From: Hyphomicrobiales bacterium
Lineage (GTDB): Bacteria > Pseudomonadota > Alphaproteobacteria > Rhizobiales > Beijerinckiaceae
Assembly: GCA_027489955.1 (NCBI GenBank)
Contig: JAIXYZ010000013.1
Coordinates: 682,001 to 746,000 of the forward strand
Direction of reading: 5' to 3'
Length of the DNA: 64,000 nt
The stretch's first letter is position 1. Every line of letters begins with the position of its first letter. The notes beneath the pieces are model-generated. The model searched no databases. It was given only the letters and a program-made list of their open reading frames with translations, and was not told where the DNA came from. This document shows positions 1-8,886 of the stretch, piece by piece. A program made the translations under genes and the position numbers.

Positions 1-1183
1 CCTCGACCGCCTCAGCGTCGACGCCGGCCCCGGCCCCTGCCGGATCGGCGCGGGCCGCTTCCAGCGCCGGCCAGTCGGGGAAACCGACGATGGGCGACAG
101 GTCGATCCGCTGCGGATCGAGCCGTCCGACGAAGGCTTCCAGCCGGGAGCGCCGCTCGGCGAAGGGCAGGGCGCGCAGGTCCTCCTCGCCCTCGGCCAGG
201 AGGTCGTAGGCGCGGATATGGGCCGGAAATTCGTGGATGAGCTTGGGCGAGATGGTCTTCCGGTTCAGCCGCTGCTGCAGCACGTTGAAGCTCTGCACGC
301 GCCCGTCCCGCAGGATGAGCAACTCCCCGTCGATGGCGCCGACGAAATGCGGATCGCCGCTCAGCGCGTCGATGAGGTCGGGAAACGCGCCGCTGATCTC
401 CTCGCCGGTGCGCGAATAGAGGCGCGCCGTCTTGCGGCCCTCATGAAACCCGGCGACGGCCTGCACGCGGATGCCGTCCCACTTCCACTCGGCGGAGAAG
501 GACGCGGGGTCGAGCGCGGCGCGGAAGTCGGTCACGTCTTCCAGCGGATGGGACAGCATGGGCGGCCGGAACGGCGCTGGATCGACCGATTCCGGCCGCG
601 GCCCGCGTCCCTCGATCCAGGCGAACAAAGATTCGTAGGGCGGCTCCAGGCCGTGCCAGACCTCCTCGATCGCGTTCGGCTCCATCTCGCCGATCTGCGC
701 CAGCGCGGTCTTGGCAAGGCGCGCCGACAGGCCGATCCGCAGATTGCCGGTGATGAGCTTGAGCAGTGCCCAGCGGCCGATCTCGTCGAGGTGATCGAGC
801 CATCCGGCGAGCCGCGCCGGCAATTCGGAGCGCGAGGCGGAGGCCAAAGTTTCGACGACTTCGGTCAGCGTTGGCGCGGGAGGCCGGTTATGACCCGGCG
901 CACCGGCCTGCGGCGTCGGCCACATGAGGGCCACCGTTTCGGACAGGTCGCCGACATAGTCGTAGGACAGGCCGAACAGGACCGGGTCGGTGCGCTCCGC
1001 GATCAGCCCGCGGATAAGGGCGGGCTTGGCGTTCCGAAAGGTGAGGGCCCCGGTCATCGCCGCATGCGCGTAGCCGCGATCGGGATCGGGCGTCTCGCGC
1101 AGGTAGGCGGCGGCCAGCCGCAGCTTGGCGTTGCGGCGGGGCTCGTAGGCAAGGCGATCCAGCAGGGCGGCGAACCGGTTCAC
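1..1183 (-). CDS. ATP-dependent DNA ligase (ligase-exonuclease repair module), 3' end cut by window
   Basis: Predicted to seal DNA nicks with ATP. I see 394 residues from a GTG start; the reading frame is open to the window edge, so the end of the OB domain is missing. The adenylation motif KxDGxR is present as KWDGIR with the nucleophile lysine at residue 234. An N-terminal helical region of roughly 200 residues precedes it, as in the family called cisplatin damage response ATP-dependent ligase. The GTG start overlaps the stop of the upstream nuclease gene (GTGA), which indicates translational coupling. In many proteobacteria this pair is followed by an Lhr-type helicase and a metallophosphoesterase; these would lie outside the window. 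Family assignment is strong; the physiological role is inferred from known relatives. Confidence 0.9.
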   Translation of the reverse strand, partial: MNRFAALLDRLAYEPRRNAKLRLAAAYLRETPDPDRGYAHAAMTGALTFRNAKPALIRGLIAERTDPVLFGLSYDYVGDLSETVALMWPTPQAGAPGHNRPPAPTLTEVVETLASASRSELPARLAGWLDHLDEIGRWALLKLITGNLRIGLSARLAKTALAQIGEMEPNAIEEVWHGLEPPYESLFAWIEGRGPRPESVDPAPFRPPMLSHPLEDVTDFRAALDPASFSAEWKWDGIRVQAVAGFHEGRKTARLYSRTGEEISGAFPDLIDALSGDPHFVGAIDGELLILRDGRVQSFNVLQQRLNRKTISPKLIHEFPAHIRAYDLLAEGEEDLRALPFAERRSRLEAFVGRLDPQRIDLSPIVGFPDWPALEAARADPAGAGAGVDAEAVE

Positions 1184-2217
1184 GCGGCTGGCTCCTCGCG
1201 CGGCGCGTCCGCATCGTCGCCCTCGTCGCCATAGCCGATCATGTGGAGCGGCCGGGCCTCGAGCCCCTGCGTCCTGCACCAGTGGACGAGCGCGTCCTCC
1301 TCGCCGTGGGTCACCCACACCTCGCCGGCCCCGGTCTCGCGGATCGTGGCGCACAGATCGTCCCAGTCGGAATGGTCCGACACGATGAGCGGCAGCTCGA
1401 CGCCCTTCTGCCGCGCCCGCGCGCGCACCCGCATCCAGCCCGACGCGAAGCTCGTCACCGGATCGGGAAAGCGGCGCGCCCACAGATCCTGGATGGCGGA
1501 GGGCGGGCAGATCACGATCTCCCCGCCGAGCTTGCCGCGCTCGGCGGCAACTACCTTGCGCACCTCGCCCAGCGGCACGCCCTCGGCCTTGTACAGGTCG
1601 GTCAGCCGCTCCATCGCGCCGTGGACGTAGATGGGCCGGTCGTAGCCCGCCTCGCGCAGCAGGGCCATCAGCCGCTGCGCCTTGCCGAGGGCGTAGGCGC
1701 CGACGATGTGGGCCCGGTCGGGAAACAGGGCGAGCGAATCGAGCAGCTTGCGCACCTCGGACGCCAGGTCCGGATGGCGGAAGACCGGCAGGCCGAACGT
1801 CGCCTCGGTGATGAAGACGTCACACGCGATGGGCTCGAAGGGCAGGCAGGTGGGGTCCCGCGCGCGCTTGTAGTCGCCGGATGCGACGATGCGGCATCCG
1901 CCCGCCTCGATGAGGATCTGCGCCGAGCCGAGTACGTGGCCCGCCGGGCGGAAGGTGACGCGGGCATCGCCGATGGCGACGCTCTCGCCGAGCCGGGCTT
2001 CCTGGGCCGTGCCGCAGAACCCTTCGCCATAGCGCACGGCCATGATCCGCAGCGTCTCGGTGGTGGCGAGAACCGAGCCGTGGCCTGGCCGGGCATGGTC
2101 GGAATGGCCGTGGGTGACGAGCGCCTGCGCGACGGGCCTGACCGGGTCGATATGGAAGTCGCCCGGTGCGCAATAGAGCCCCTGGGGCGTGATCTTCAGG
2201 ATGTCGGTCGGCCGCAT
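1180..2217 (-). CDS. Ligase-associated DNA exonuclease (metallo-beta-lactamase fold)
   Basis: 345 residues. A metallo-beta-lactamase/beta-CASP type nuclease thought to process DNA ends for the ligase encoded directly downstream. The metal-binding signature HGHSDH lies near residue 36, and further family motifs include SGDYKR and the late SDHSDW. The length matches the ligase-associated exonuclease family. Its stop codon overlaps the ligase GTG start, so the two are probably made from one mRNA. Characterised homologues in Pseudomonas are manganese-dependent nucleases; the same activity here is inferred. Confidence 0.88.
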   Translation of the reverse strand: MRPTDILKITPQGLYCAPGDFHIDPVRPVAQALVTHGHSDHARPGHGSVLATTETLRIMAVRYGEGFCGTAQEARLGESVAIGDARVTFRPAGHVLGSAQILIEAGGCRIVASGDYKRARDPTCLPFEPIACDVFITEATFGLPVFRHPDLASEVRKLLDSLALFPDRAHIVGAYALGKAQRLMALLREAGYDRPIYVHGAMERLTDLYKAEGVPLGEVRKVVAAERGKLGGEIVICPPSAIQDLWARRFPDPVTSFASGWMRVRARARQKGVELPLIVSDHSDWDDLCATIRETGAGEVWVTHGEEDALVHWCRTQGLEARPLHMIGYGDEGDDADAPREEPAA

Positions 2218-2281
2218 GCCTCTAGAGATAGGCGCGCGTCCGGGCTTTGACAGCGCCTTGAACCGCCTTTGAAAAGGACAA

Positions 2282-2305
2282 GGGCCCCGCGGTGAAGCGA
2301 GGCCC
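2282..2305 (-). terminator. Putative Rho-independent terminator after the small His-rich gene
   Basis: The arms GGGCCCCGC (2282-2290) and GCGAGGCCC (2297-2305) pair with one mismatch around a 6-nt loop. On the minus strand they are followed by a T-rich tract that includes TTTT. It sits 27 nt after the stop of the small exported protein gene and before the nuclease-ligase pair, so those two units are probably transcribed separately. Confidence 0.6.
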
Positions 2306-2331
2306 CGTCAAGCGTCCATGGAGACACCCGG

Positions 2332-2658
2332 TCAGTCGCAGACGCGCACCCGGCGGATGTAGACGTCGCCGAACTCGTTCACGACGCGGCGGCGGACGGT
2401 GTAGCACTCGGCGGCGTAGGCCGGCTGGGCATAGGCGGAGGCAGCGATGGCGCCGAGGGCGAGACCCGCGCCGATGCCGGCGGCGCCCCAGCCGTAGTGC
2501 TTGCCGTGCCAGCCCTTGTGGTGGTGATGATGCATGTACTTGCCCTTCCAGTAGAGGGGCTTGGCGCTGGCCGCGGTCGGGGCCGCCAGCATGCCTGCAC
2601 CGAGAACGGCCGCAGCGAGCGTGCCGAGGATCGTGGACTTCTTCATCGTCGCATTCAT
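2332..2658 (-). CDS. Small exported histidine-rich protein of unknown function
   Basis: 108 residues. ATG at 2658 is preceded by GGGAGA at good spacing; a longer upstream reading frame is antisense to the next gene and is not used. The N-terminus has lysines followed by a hydrophobic stretch ending AAPTAASA, a typical Sec signal peptide, so the mature protein is about 80 residues. It begins with a basic, aromatic, histidine-rich segment containing five consecutive histidines (YMHHHHHKGWHGKHYGW), then a Gly/Ala-rich hydrophobic patch, then a conserved-looking end CYTVRRRVVNEFGDVYIRRVRVC with two cysteines. Similar short His-rich exported proteins occur in Rhizobiales without known function. 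Metal binding is plausible but not shown. Confidence 0.75.
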   Translation of the reverse strand: MNATMKKSTILGTLAAAVLGAGMLAAPTAASAKPLYWKGKYMHHHHHKGWHGKHYGWGAAGIGAGLALGAIAASAYAQPAYAAECYTVRRRVVNEFGDVYIRRVRVCD

Positions 2659-2814
2659 GGCTCGTCTCCCTTGTCTTGCTCTGTCCGCCGAACCGTTCGG
2701 CGATGAGGTGAGATTGAACCTGTCCCGTCCAGGCGGCGGTGCGGCGGCGCACGCGGGATCACGGCGCTCTCTCGGGGGCTTGACGGAGCCGCTCCGCCGC
2801 CGTTCAACGCCGCC

Positions 2815-3720
2815 ATGACGCTCACCGCCCGCGCCACGTCCGGCGACCCCATCGCCGACGGCCGCCATGCCTACGCGCAGGCCTGCCTCGACGACGGCGA
2901 TCCGCTCGCCGCGGCCGATCTGGCGCGCCAGACGTTGGAACGCGTGCCGGACTGGGCTCCCGCCTGGCACCTGCTGGGCCGGGCGCTCCTGGCCGGCGGG
3001 GACAGGGACGGCGCGGCGGGGGCATTCCGCGAGGCACTCCGCGCCGATCCGGCGGACGGGCTGGGGGCGGGCCTGGATCTGGCGGCCCTCGGCGTGCCGA
3101 TGGTGCAGGCCATGAGCCGCGCCTATGTGGCGACGCTCTTCGACGCCTATGCTCCGCGGTTCGACGCCCATCTCGCATCGCTCGACTACCGCGCCCCGGA
3201 GCTTCTGGCCGCGCGCCTGCGCCCGGCTGGTCCGTTCCGCCGGGTCCTGGACTTGGGATGCGGCACGGGTCTGATGGGCGCGGCCATCCGCGACGTCTGC
3301 GCCTGGCTCGGCGGCTGCGATCTGTCGCCGGACATGGTGGCGGCGGCGCGCAGGCGCGGCCTCTACGACCACCTCGCCGCCGTCGATCTGGAGACGGCCC
3401 TGGCGGCGGAGGACGAGGGCGCGCTCGATCTCGTCGTGGCGGCGGACGTGTTCGTCTATGTCGGCGCGCTGGAGCCAGCCTTCGACGGTGCCAGCCGGGC
3501 GCTGGCGCCGGGCGGCCTCTTCGCCTTCACCGTGCAGGCATGCCCGGAAGAGCAGGGGGAATATGAGCTGGGCGAGGACAGGCGCTATGCCCACGCGCCC
3601 GCCTATCTGGACCGGCTCGCGGCTGGCCGCTTCAATGCTCTTACGATGGACCAGGCCACGCTGAGGCGCGACCGGGGCCGGGACGTGCCCGGCCTCGTCG
3701 TCGTTCTCAGGAAGGCGTGA
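2815..3720 (+). CDS. TPR-containing class I SAM-dependent methyltransferase
   Basis: 301 residues. The first 90 or so residues form TPR-like helices (DPLAAADLARQTLERVPDWA, then ALRADP). A class I methyltransferase domain follows, with the SAM-binding motif VLDLGCGTGLMG near residue 145 and the acidic post-II region DLVVAADVFVYVGAL. Acceptor substrate unknown. It is a single gene, divergent from the small His-rich protein, and its stop lies 3 nt from the stop of the convergent NYN gene. Confidence 0.8.
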   Translation: MTLTARATSGDPIADGRHAYAQACLDDGDPLAAADLARQTLERVPDWAPAWHLLGRALLAGGDRDGAAGAFREALRADPADGLGAGLDLAALGVPMVQAMSRAYVATLFDAYAPRFDAHLASLDYRAPELLAARLRPAGPFRRVLDLGCGTGLMGAAIRDVCAWLGGCDLSPDMVAAARRRGLYDHLAAVDLETALAAEDEGALDLVVAADVFVYVGALEPAFDGASRALAPGGLFAFTVQACPEEQGEYELGEDRRYAHAPAYLDRLAAGRFNALTMDQATLRRDRGRDVPGLVVVLRKA

Positions 3721-3723
3721 TCG

Positions 3724-4344
3724 TCACTCGGCGTCCACGGGGGGAGGAACCTGACGCAGGCTGTGCCGGCGTTCCACCGCGACGCGCGGCCGCTCGGCGG
3801 GATCGCGCACCGGGCGGTCGGTCGGATCGCGGCCGATGCGCTGGGCGAGCTGGGCGAGGTCGATGAACTCGTCCACCTGGCGGCGCAGCTCGTCCGCGAT
3901 CATCGGCGGCTGGACCGCGATGGTCGACACCACCGAGACGCGCACGCCGCGGCGCTGCATCGCCTCCACCAGCGAGCGGAAATCGCCGTCGCCGGAGAAC
4001 AGGACCATGTGGTCGATGTGCGGAGCGAGCTCCAGCGCGTCGATGGCGAGCTCGATGTCCATGTTGCCCTTCACCTTGCGGCGGCCCATGGAGTCGACGA
4101 ACTCCTTGGTCGGCTTGGTGACGACGCGATAGCCGTTATAGTCGAGCCAGTCGATCAGCGGGCGGATGGATGAGTATTCCTGATCCTCGACGAGCGCGGT
4201 GTAGTAGAACGCGCGCATCACATAGCCCTGCGACTGGAATTCCTTCAGAAGCCGCTTGTAGTCGATGTCGACGCCGAGCGCCTTTGTCGTTGCGTAGAAA
4301 TTGGCGCCGTCGATGAAGAGGGCAATCTTGGGGGCGTTTTGCAT
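3724..4344 (-). CDS. NYN domain protein (LabA/DUF88 family)
   Basis: 206 residues from ATG 4344, which has GAGAG upstream. The frame stays open to 4470, but the domain begins right after this ATG. The PIN-like NYN fold is shown by the aspartates in ALFIDGANFYA, MDIELAIDALELA and LFSGDGDFRSLVEAM, arranged as in LabA-type putative ribonucleases. The C-terminal 40 residues are charged and proline-rich. A role in RNA processing or turnover is inferred from the family; no partner gene is adjacent, and pyrE upstream is separated by 166 nt. Confidence 0.85.
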   Translation of the reverse strand: MQNAPKIALFIDGANFYATTKALGVDIDYKRLLKEFQSQGYVMRAFYYTALVEDQEYSSIRPLIDWLDYNGYRVVTKPTKEFVDSMGRRKVKGNMDIELAIDALELAPHIDHMVLFSGDGDFRSLVEAMQRRGVRVSVVSTIAVQPPMIADELRRQVDEFIDLAQLAQRIGRDPTDRPVRDPAERPRVAVERRHSLRQVPPPVDAE

Positions 4345-4443
4345 TGTATCTCTCGAATCGCGGGACTGAGCACGCGCCTGAAAATGTGGATACCGTGGGT
4401 CACGGCAAATACGTCGACCGCCCCCGTGCAGCGACGTACCGGC

Positions 4444-4472
4444 AAGATAACAAACTGTCGACACCTGCACAA
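4444..4472 (-). promoter_or_regulatory. Candidate promoter of the NYN gene
   Basis: On the minus strand TTGTGC (4472-4467) and TATCTT (4449-4444) are separated by 17 nt in a locally AT-rich stretch, about 100 nt before the NYN start. The match is by eye only. Confidence 0.35.
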
Positions 4473-4510
4473 ATGAACATCGTCATTTATCCAGCGTCGA
4501 ACCGCCGCCG

Positions 4511-5089
4511 TCAGAGCGAGCGGCTGCCCGGCTTGACGGCCGGCATGCTCGCCAGGTCTGGCGGGAGGTCGTCCGGCTTGTAGGTAGGGATATCCAGCGA
4601 GGCAAGCGAAACGAGAGGCACGCCCACATCGGCCTTTCCGCCAGACCGGTCGATGAGGCAGGCTGCGCCCAGAAGCTCGCCCGGATGCTGGGAGATCGCG
4701 GCGATGCACTCGCGCGAGGACAGCCCGGTCGTGACGATGTCCTCCACCATGACGACGCGCGCACCGGCGGGGATCTCGAAGCCGCGACGCAGGGCGAACT
4801 GCCCGTTCTCGCGCTCCACGAAGATCGCCTTCGCGCCCAGGTGCCGCGCGGTCTCGTAGCCGGGCACGATGCCGCCGACGGCGGGCGACACCACGATGTC
4901 GACGGTGCCGAACCGGTCGCTGATCTTCGCCGCCAGCGCCTTGCACAGCCGCTCCGTCCGCACGGGATCCTGGAAGACGAACATCTTCTGCAGGAAGACC
5001 GGGCTGCGCAGTCCGGAGGAGAGGATGAAATGGCCTCTCAGCAGCGCCCCTGCCGCCTGGAATTCGGCTATGACGTCATCCTGGTTCAA
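4511..5089 (-). CDS. pyrE: Orotate phosphoribosyltransferase
   Basis: 192 residues. Converts orotate and PRPP to orotidine 5'-phosphate in pyrimidine synthesis. The PRPP-binding motif [14 protein letters not shown] is present, as are the family segments [14 protein letters not shown] and [11 protein letters not shown]. The start is taken as TTG at 5089 because a strong GGGAGG lies 7 nt upstream and the protein then has normal length; the frame is open to 5176 without a good alternative site. The enzyme is cytosolic. Confidence 0.93.
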   Translation of the reverse strand: MNQDDVIAEFQAAGALLRGHFILSSGLRSPVFLQKMFVFQDPVRTERLCKALAAKISDRFGTVDIVVSPAVGGIVPGYETARHLGAKAIFVERENGQFALRRGFEIPAGARVVMVEDIVTTGLSSRECIAAISQHPGELLGAACLIDRSGGKADVGVPLVSLASLDIPTYKPDDLPPDLASMPAVKPGSRSL

Positions 5090-5218
5090 GGTCGGCCTCC
5101 CGCGTCGTGTGCGGGTACCGGCAATGGCAGGAAGCCGCCCAGCCGGCAAGCGCCACGCGGACCGAAAATGCCGCACCGCGCCAGTTGCCGACAGGTTCGT
5201 GAACCCGCAGCCGGCGCC

Positions 5219-5908
5219 TCAGCGCAGCGCCGAGGCGAAGCTCGCGATCGTGCCGACGACCTGGCCCTCCCGGCCGATGAAGCCGTGATAGGCGCGTGCC
5301 TGGCAGACCGGCCCGGACGACGTGCCGCCGTCGATCCAGACCACGCGGGCCCGCCGCCCGGCCCAGGCGGCGAACGGCTCGACGTCGTCCGCCAGGGTCA
5401 CCCGGCACGTGTCGAGGCGATGATGGACGATGAGCGTCGGCGGCAGGCGCGAGGGGTCGCCGACGGCGGCCTTCACGTCCGGGAGCATGGACGAGGCGAG
5501 CACCACGCCGTCGGGCCGATGCGCGAGGGACGGCTCCACCTTCAGCGATCCGCGGCTCATGGCGACGACCACGACCTTGGGTGCGATCTGGCGCATGTAG
5601 GCGATCGCCCGGCCCACATCGACCCCGCCGTCGACGGCGAGGCTGGCGATCCCGCGGCGGGCATAGGCCGCCCGGGTGCGGATGATCCAGTTTCCGGCGC
5701 GCGCCACGGACCCGTCGGCGCCGATGCCGACATAGCCGTCGCCGCCGGTCAGCAGGACCAGCCCCACGCGGGGCTTTCCGGCCGGCTTGTTGAGGAGCGC
5801 GCGGCCGTTGAAGCCGCCGAGTTCCACCACCTCCTCGGCTGCTCGCGCGGGAGAGCAGAGGAGGAGGGCGCCCGCCAGCGCCGCCGCGATCGCGTAGAGC
5901 CATGCCAT
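5219..5908 (-). CDS. Exported alpha/beta-hydrolase-like protein
   Basis: 229 residues. The N-terminus is a signal peptide (hydrophobic stretch ending SPARA, then AEEVVEL). The mature part looks like a small alpha/beta hydrolase: VGLVLLTGGDGYVGI near the oxyanion region, a nucleophile-elbow-like VVVVAMSRGS (A-x-S-x-G rather than G-x-S-x-G), HHRLDTCRVT for a possible acid, and AYHGFIG for the histidine. Substrate unknown. It lies between pyrE and rsh in the same direction, 28 nt after rsh. Confidence 0.6.
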   Translation of the reverse strand: MAWLYAIAAALAGALLLCSPARAAEEVVELGGFNGRALLNKPAGKPRVGLVLLTGGDGYVGIGADGSVARAGNWIIRTRAAYARRGIASLAVDGGVDVGRAIAYMRQIAPKVVVVAMSRGSLKVEPSLAHRPDGVVLASSMLPDVKAAVGDPSRLPPTLIVHHRLDTCRVTLADDVEPFAAWAGRRARVVWIDGGTSSGPVCQARAYHGFIGREGQVVGTIASFASALR

Positions 5909-5936
5909 GCCTTCGCCCCCCTGGTTCAGGCGCCGT

Positions 5937-8183
5937 CTAGCCGATGAAGCGCTCGATCTTGCTGACGACGCTCTTGCCGCGCAACTGCGCGATGATGGCG
6001 TTGAGATGTTTCAGGTCCCAGACCGCCAGGTCGATCGTCATGTCGGTGAAGTCCGGCGTGCGGCGGGCCATCGAGATGTTGTCGATGTTGCCGCCGTGCT
6101 CGGCGATCACATGGGTGATCTGGGCGAGCGTGCCGGGCTCGTTGATGGATTTGAGCTGGATCTTGGCCGGAAAGCGCTGGACGCCGATGGCCTCCATATC
6201 CCAGCGCACGTCCAGCCACCGGTCGGGCTCGTTCTCGTAGGCCGCCAGCGCCGAGGACTGGATCGGGTAGATCGTGATGCCCTCGCCCGGATTGAGGATG
6301 CCGACGATGCGGTCGCCGGGAACCGCTCCCCCCTCCGGTGCGAGCGTCACCGGCAGGTCGCCGTTGAGACCCCGGATGGGGATGGCATCCGGGTTCTCGT
6401 CCCCGGGCAGCCTGAACTTCATGTGGCTGCCCTTCTTCAGGCCGAACCAGCCCTTTCCGGCCGGCGCCTGCTTCGGGGCGGGCTTCTTCTCGTCGAGGTA
6501 ATCCGGATACACGGCGCGCACCACGTCGCCGGAGAACATCTCGCCGCGACCGGTGGCGGCGAGGACGTCCTCCACGCTCGTGCGCGCCAGCCGCGGCAGC
6601 GCCGCCTTCAGCGCCTCTTCCGAAAAGGCCCGGCCGGCCCGCTCGAATGCCCGCTCCACGATCTGCCGGCCAAGGCCCGCATATTGCCGGCGCACGGCGG
6701 CGCGGGTCGCCCGCCGGATCGCGGCGCGCGCCTTGCCGGTGACCACGAGCGCTTCCCAGGCCGATGGCGGCGTCTGGCCTTCCGAGCGGATGATCTCCAC
6801 CTCGTCGCCGTTCTGCAGCTCCGACAGGAGCGGGGCGATCCGCCCGTTCACCTTGCAGCCGACGGCGGTGTTGCCGACCTTGGTGTGGACCGCATAGGCG
6901 AAGTCGATGGGGGTCGCGCCGCGGGGCAGGGCGATCAGCAGGCCCTTGGGCGTGAAGCAGAAGACCTGGTCGTGGAAGAGCTCGAGCTTGGTATGCTCGA
7001 GGAATTCCTCGGGGTTGTCGTTCTCGGCCAGGAGGTCGATCGTGTGGCGCAGCCAGCGATAGGCGGCCGTGTCGTCCAGCGGCCGCCGGTCCGGATCGAC
7101 GCCGTCCTTGTACAGGGCGTGCGCGGCGATGCCGAACTCGGCCACCCGGTCCATCGCCCGCGTGCGGATCTGCAGCTCGGCGCGCTGGTGGCCGGGGCCA
7201 ATCACCGTCGTGTGGATCGAGCGGTAATCGTTCTGCTTCGGGGTTGAGATGTAGTCCTTGTAGCGCCCGGGCACCATCGGCCAGGCCGTGTGGACGATGC
7301 CGAGCGCCCGGTAGCAGTCGTCCAGGCTGTCCACGATGACGCGGAAGCCGAACACGTCGGACAATTGCTCGAAGGAGACGGACTTGCGCTCCATCTTCTT
7401 CCACACCGAATAGGGCTGCTTGCGCCGGCCCTTTACCATGGCGCTGATGCCGCGCTCCGCGAGCCGGGCCTGGAGGACGCTCTCGATCTCGCTGATGAGC
7501 CCGCTATTGGCGGAGGTCAGCCGCTCCAGCCGCTCGCGGATCGTGCCGTAGGCGTCCGGCTTGATGTTCTGGAAGGCCAGGTCCTCCAGCTCCTCGCGCA
7601 TGTCCTGCATGCCCATGCGGCCGGCGAGCGGCGCATAGATATCCAGCGTCTCCTCGGCGATGCGCACGCGCTTGGCGGGCGGCACGAAATGGAGCGTGCG
7701 CATGTTGTGGAGCCGGTCGGCGAGCTTCACCAGGAGAACGCGCACGTCCTCTGCGACCGCCAGGAGCAGCTTGCGGAAATTCTCGCCCTGGGTCGCCTTC
7801 TTGGAGACGAAGTCGAGCTTCTTGATCTTGGTGAGGCCGTCCACCAGGGACGCGATCTCGGTGCCGAACAGCCGGTCGATGTCGTCGACCGTGGACTCGG
7901 TGTCCTCCACCGTGTCGTGCAGCACGGCCGCGACGATCGTGGCGTCGTCCAGCCGCAGGTCCGTCAGGATCGCCGCCACTTCCAGCGGATGGGAGAAGTA
8001 GGGAGCGCCGGAGGCACGCTTCTGCGTGCCGTGGGCCTTCATCGCGTAGATGTAGGCCCGGTCGAGCAGCGCCTCGTCGCAATTGGGGTTGTAGGCCTTC
8101 ACCCGGTCGACGAGCTCGTACTGGCGCATCATCGGCGATGGCGCGCGTGCCGTCCGGACCTCGACCGCTTTCATGTCTCCCAT
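5937..8183 (-). CDS. rsh: Bifunctional (p)ppGpp synthetase/hydrolase (RSH)
   Basis: 748 residues, the size of alphaproteobacterial Rel/SpoT proteins. The HD hydrolase domain has HPLEVA (about residue 65), HDTVED (89-94) and ADRLHN (155-160), so hydrolysis looks intact. The synthetase domain follows at about 240-360 (KGRRKQPYSVWKKM, QNDYRSIHTTV), then a TGS domain near 410-470 (FTPKG...LPRGATPIDFAYAVH) and a C-terminal ACT domain ending in SKIERFIG. It controls the stringent response and is probably the main alarmone enzyme here. ATG 8183 gives 17 residues before the conserved MMRQYELV, where relatives often start, so the true start could be downstream. rpoZ lies upstream in the same direction with a terminator between. 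Confidence 0.95.
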   Translation of the reverse strand: MGDMKAVEVRTARAPSPMMRQYELVDRVKAYNPNCDEALLDRAYIYAMKAHGTQKRASGAPYFSHPLEVAAILTDLRLDDATIVAAVLHDTVEDTESTVDDIDRLFGTEIASLVDGLTKIKKLDFVSKKATQGENFRKLLLAVAEDVRVLLVKLADRLHNMRTLHFVPPAKRVRIAEETLDIYAPLAGRMGMQDMREELEDLAFQNIKPDAYGTIRERLERLTSANSGLISEIESVLQARLAERGISAMVKGRRKQPYSVWKKMERKSVSFEQLSDVFGFRVIVDSLDDCYRALGIVHTAWPMVPGRYKDYISTPKQNDYRSIHTTVIGPGHQRAELQIRTRAMDRVAEFGIAAHALYKDGVDPDRRPLDDTAAYRWLRHTIDLLAENDNPEEFLEHTKLELFHDQVFCFTPKGLLIALPRGATPIDFAYAVHTKVGNTAVGCKVNGRIAPLLSELQNGDEVEIIRSEGQTPPSAWEALVVTGKARAAIRRATRAAVRRQYAGLGRQIVERAFERAGRAFSEEALKAALPRLARTSVEDVLAATGRGEMFSGDVVRAVYPDYLDEKKPAPKQAPAGKGWFGLKKGSHMKFRLPGDENPDAIPIRGLNGDLPVTLAPEGGAVPGDRIVGILNPGEGITIYPIQSSALAAYENEPDRWLDVRWDMEAIGVQRFPAKIQLKSINEPGTLAQITHVIAEHGGNIDNISMARRTPDFTDMTIDLAVWDLKHLNAIIAQLRGKSVVSKIERFIG

Positions 8184-8251
8184 GGACGAGATATTGCGGC
8201 CAAAGCGGCCTGCCGCAAGGACAATTGCGCTCGAAACGTTCCCGAAACGAG

Positions 8252-8277
8252 AAAACCCGGCGCGAAGGCCGGGTTTT
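8252..8277 (-). terminator. Rho-independent terminator after rpoZ
   Basis: Perfect inverted repeat AAAACCCGGC (8252-8261) / GCCGGGTTTT (8268-8277) with a 6-nt loop, 23 nt after the rpoZ stop. The A/T ends let it act in both directions. It separates rpoZ from rsh. Confidence 0.88.
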
Positions 8278-8300
8278 GCATCGAACCGGGTGTGGGCCGA

Positions 8301-8714
8301 TCAGCCCTCGTCGTCGTCCTGGTCGGCCGGGCGGACGAGCTCGTTGAGCCCCGCCAGCAGGTCTTCCTCGCTCATGCGGTCGAACGCGACGTTGGTGTCG
8401 TCCTCGCCGCCGCCGGCAGCGGCGGTGACGCCGGCCGCCGCGGTGTTGGCCAGCAGCGGGACCGTGTCGGCTTCAGGCTCGTCGGTATCCACCTGCTTCT
8501 GCAGCGAGTGGATCAGGTCCTCCTTGAGGTCCTCGGGGTCGACCGTGGAATCGGCGATCTCGCGCAGGGCCACGACGGGGTTCTTGTCGCGGTCGCGGTC
8601 GACCGTCAGCGGCGCGCCCTGCGAGATCATGCGGGCGCGATGGCTGGCGACCAGCACGAGCTCGAAACGGTTCTCCACCTTGTCGATGCAATCTTCGACG
8701 GTGACGCGCGCCAT
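8301..8714 (-). CDS. rpoZ: RNA polymerase omega subunit
   Basis: 137 residues. Helps assemble and stabilise RNA polymerase. The N-terminal 60 residues match omega ([20 protein letters not shown], then [13 protein letters not shown]). A long acidic, low-complexity tail rich in Asp, Glu, Ala and Gly follows, making it longer than the 91-residue E. coli subunit; such tails are usual in alphaproteobacteria. GGAAGGA precedes the ATG. Omega also forms part of a ppGpp site in proteobacteria, which fits its place before rsh. Confidence 0.94.
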   Translation of the reverse strand: MARVTVEDCIDKVENRFELVLVASHRARMISQGAPLTVDRDRDKNPVVALREIADSTVDPEDLKEDLIHSLQKQVDTDEPEADTVPLLANTAAAGVTAAAGGGEDDTNVAFDRMSEEDLLAGLNELVRPADQDDDEG

Positions 8715-8886
8715 GAGCGGGTCCTTCCCAAGTCTTCAGGCATGTGACGAAGTTGCAGGCTGCTACACGATGGGGGCGGTCATGGCAATGCGTTTGTGGG
8801 TCGCGCCCCGGCCCGGAGCTTGACTTATCGGTCCCGGCGATGCCACTGCCCGCCACCGTCGACCCCGCACCGGATGGATGGAGACA

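Noticed and set aside
2332-3594. A 420-codon open frame on the minus strand covering the methyltransferase and the small exported protein
   Set aside because: Only the last 108 codons, from ATG 2658 with a ribosome-binding site and signal peptide, look like a protein. The rest is antisense to the methyltransferase with Arg/Ala/Gly-rich composition.
5907-7247. A 446-codon open frame antisense to rsh
   Set aside because: Same high-GC artefact; rsh has complete conserved domains.
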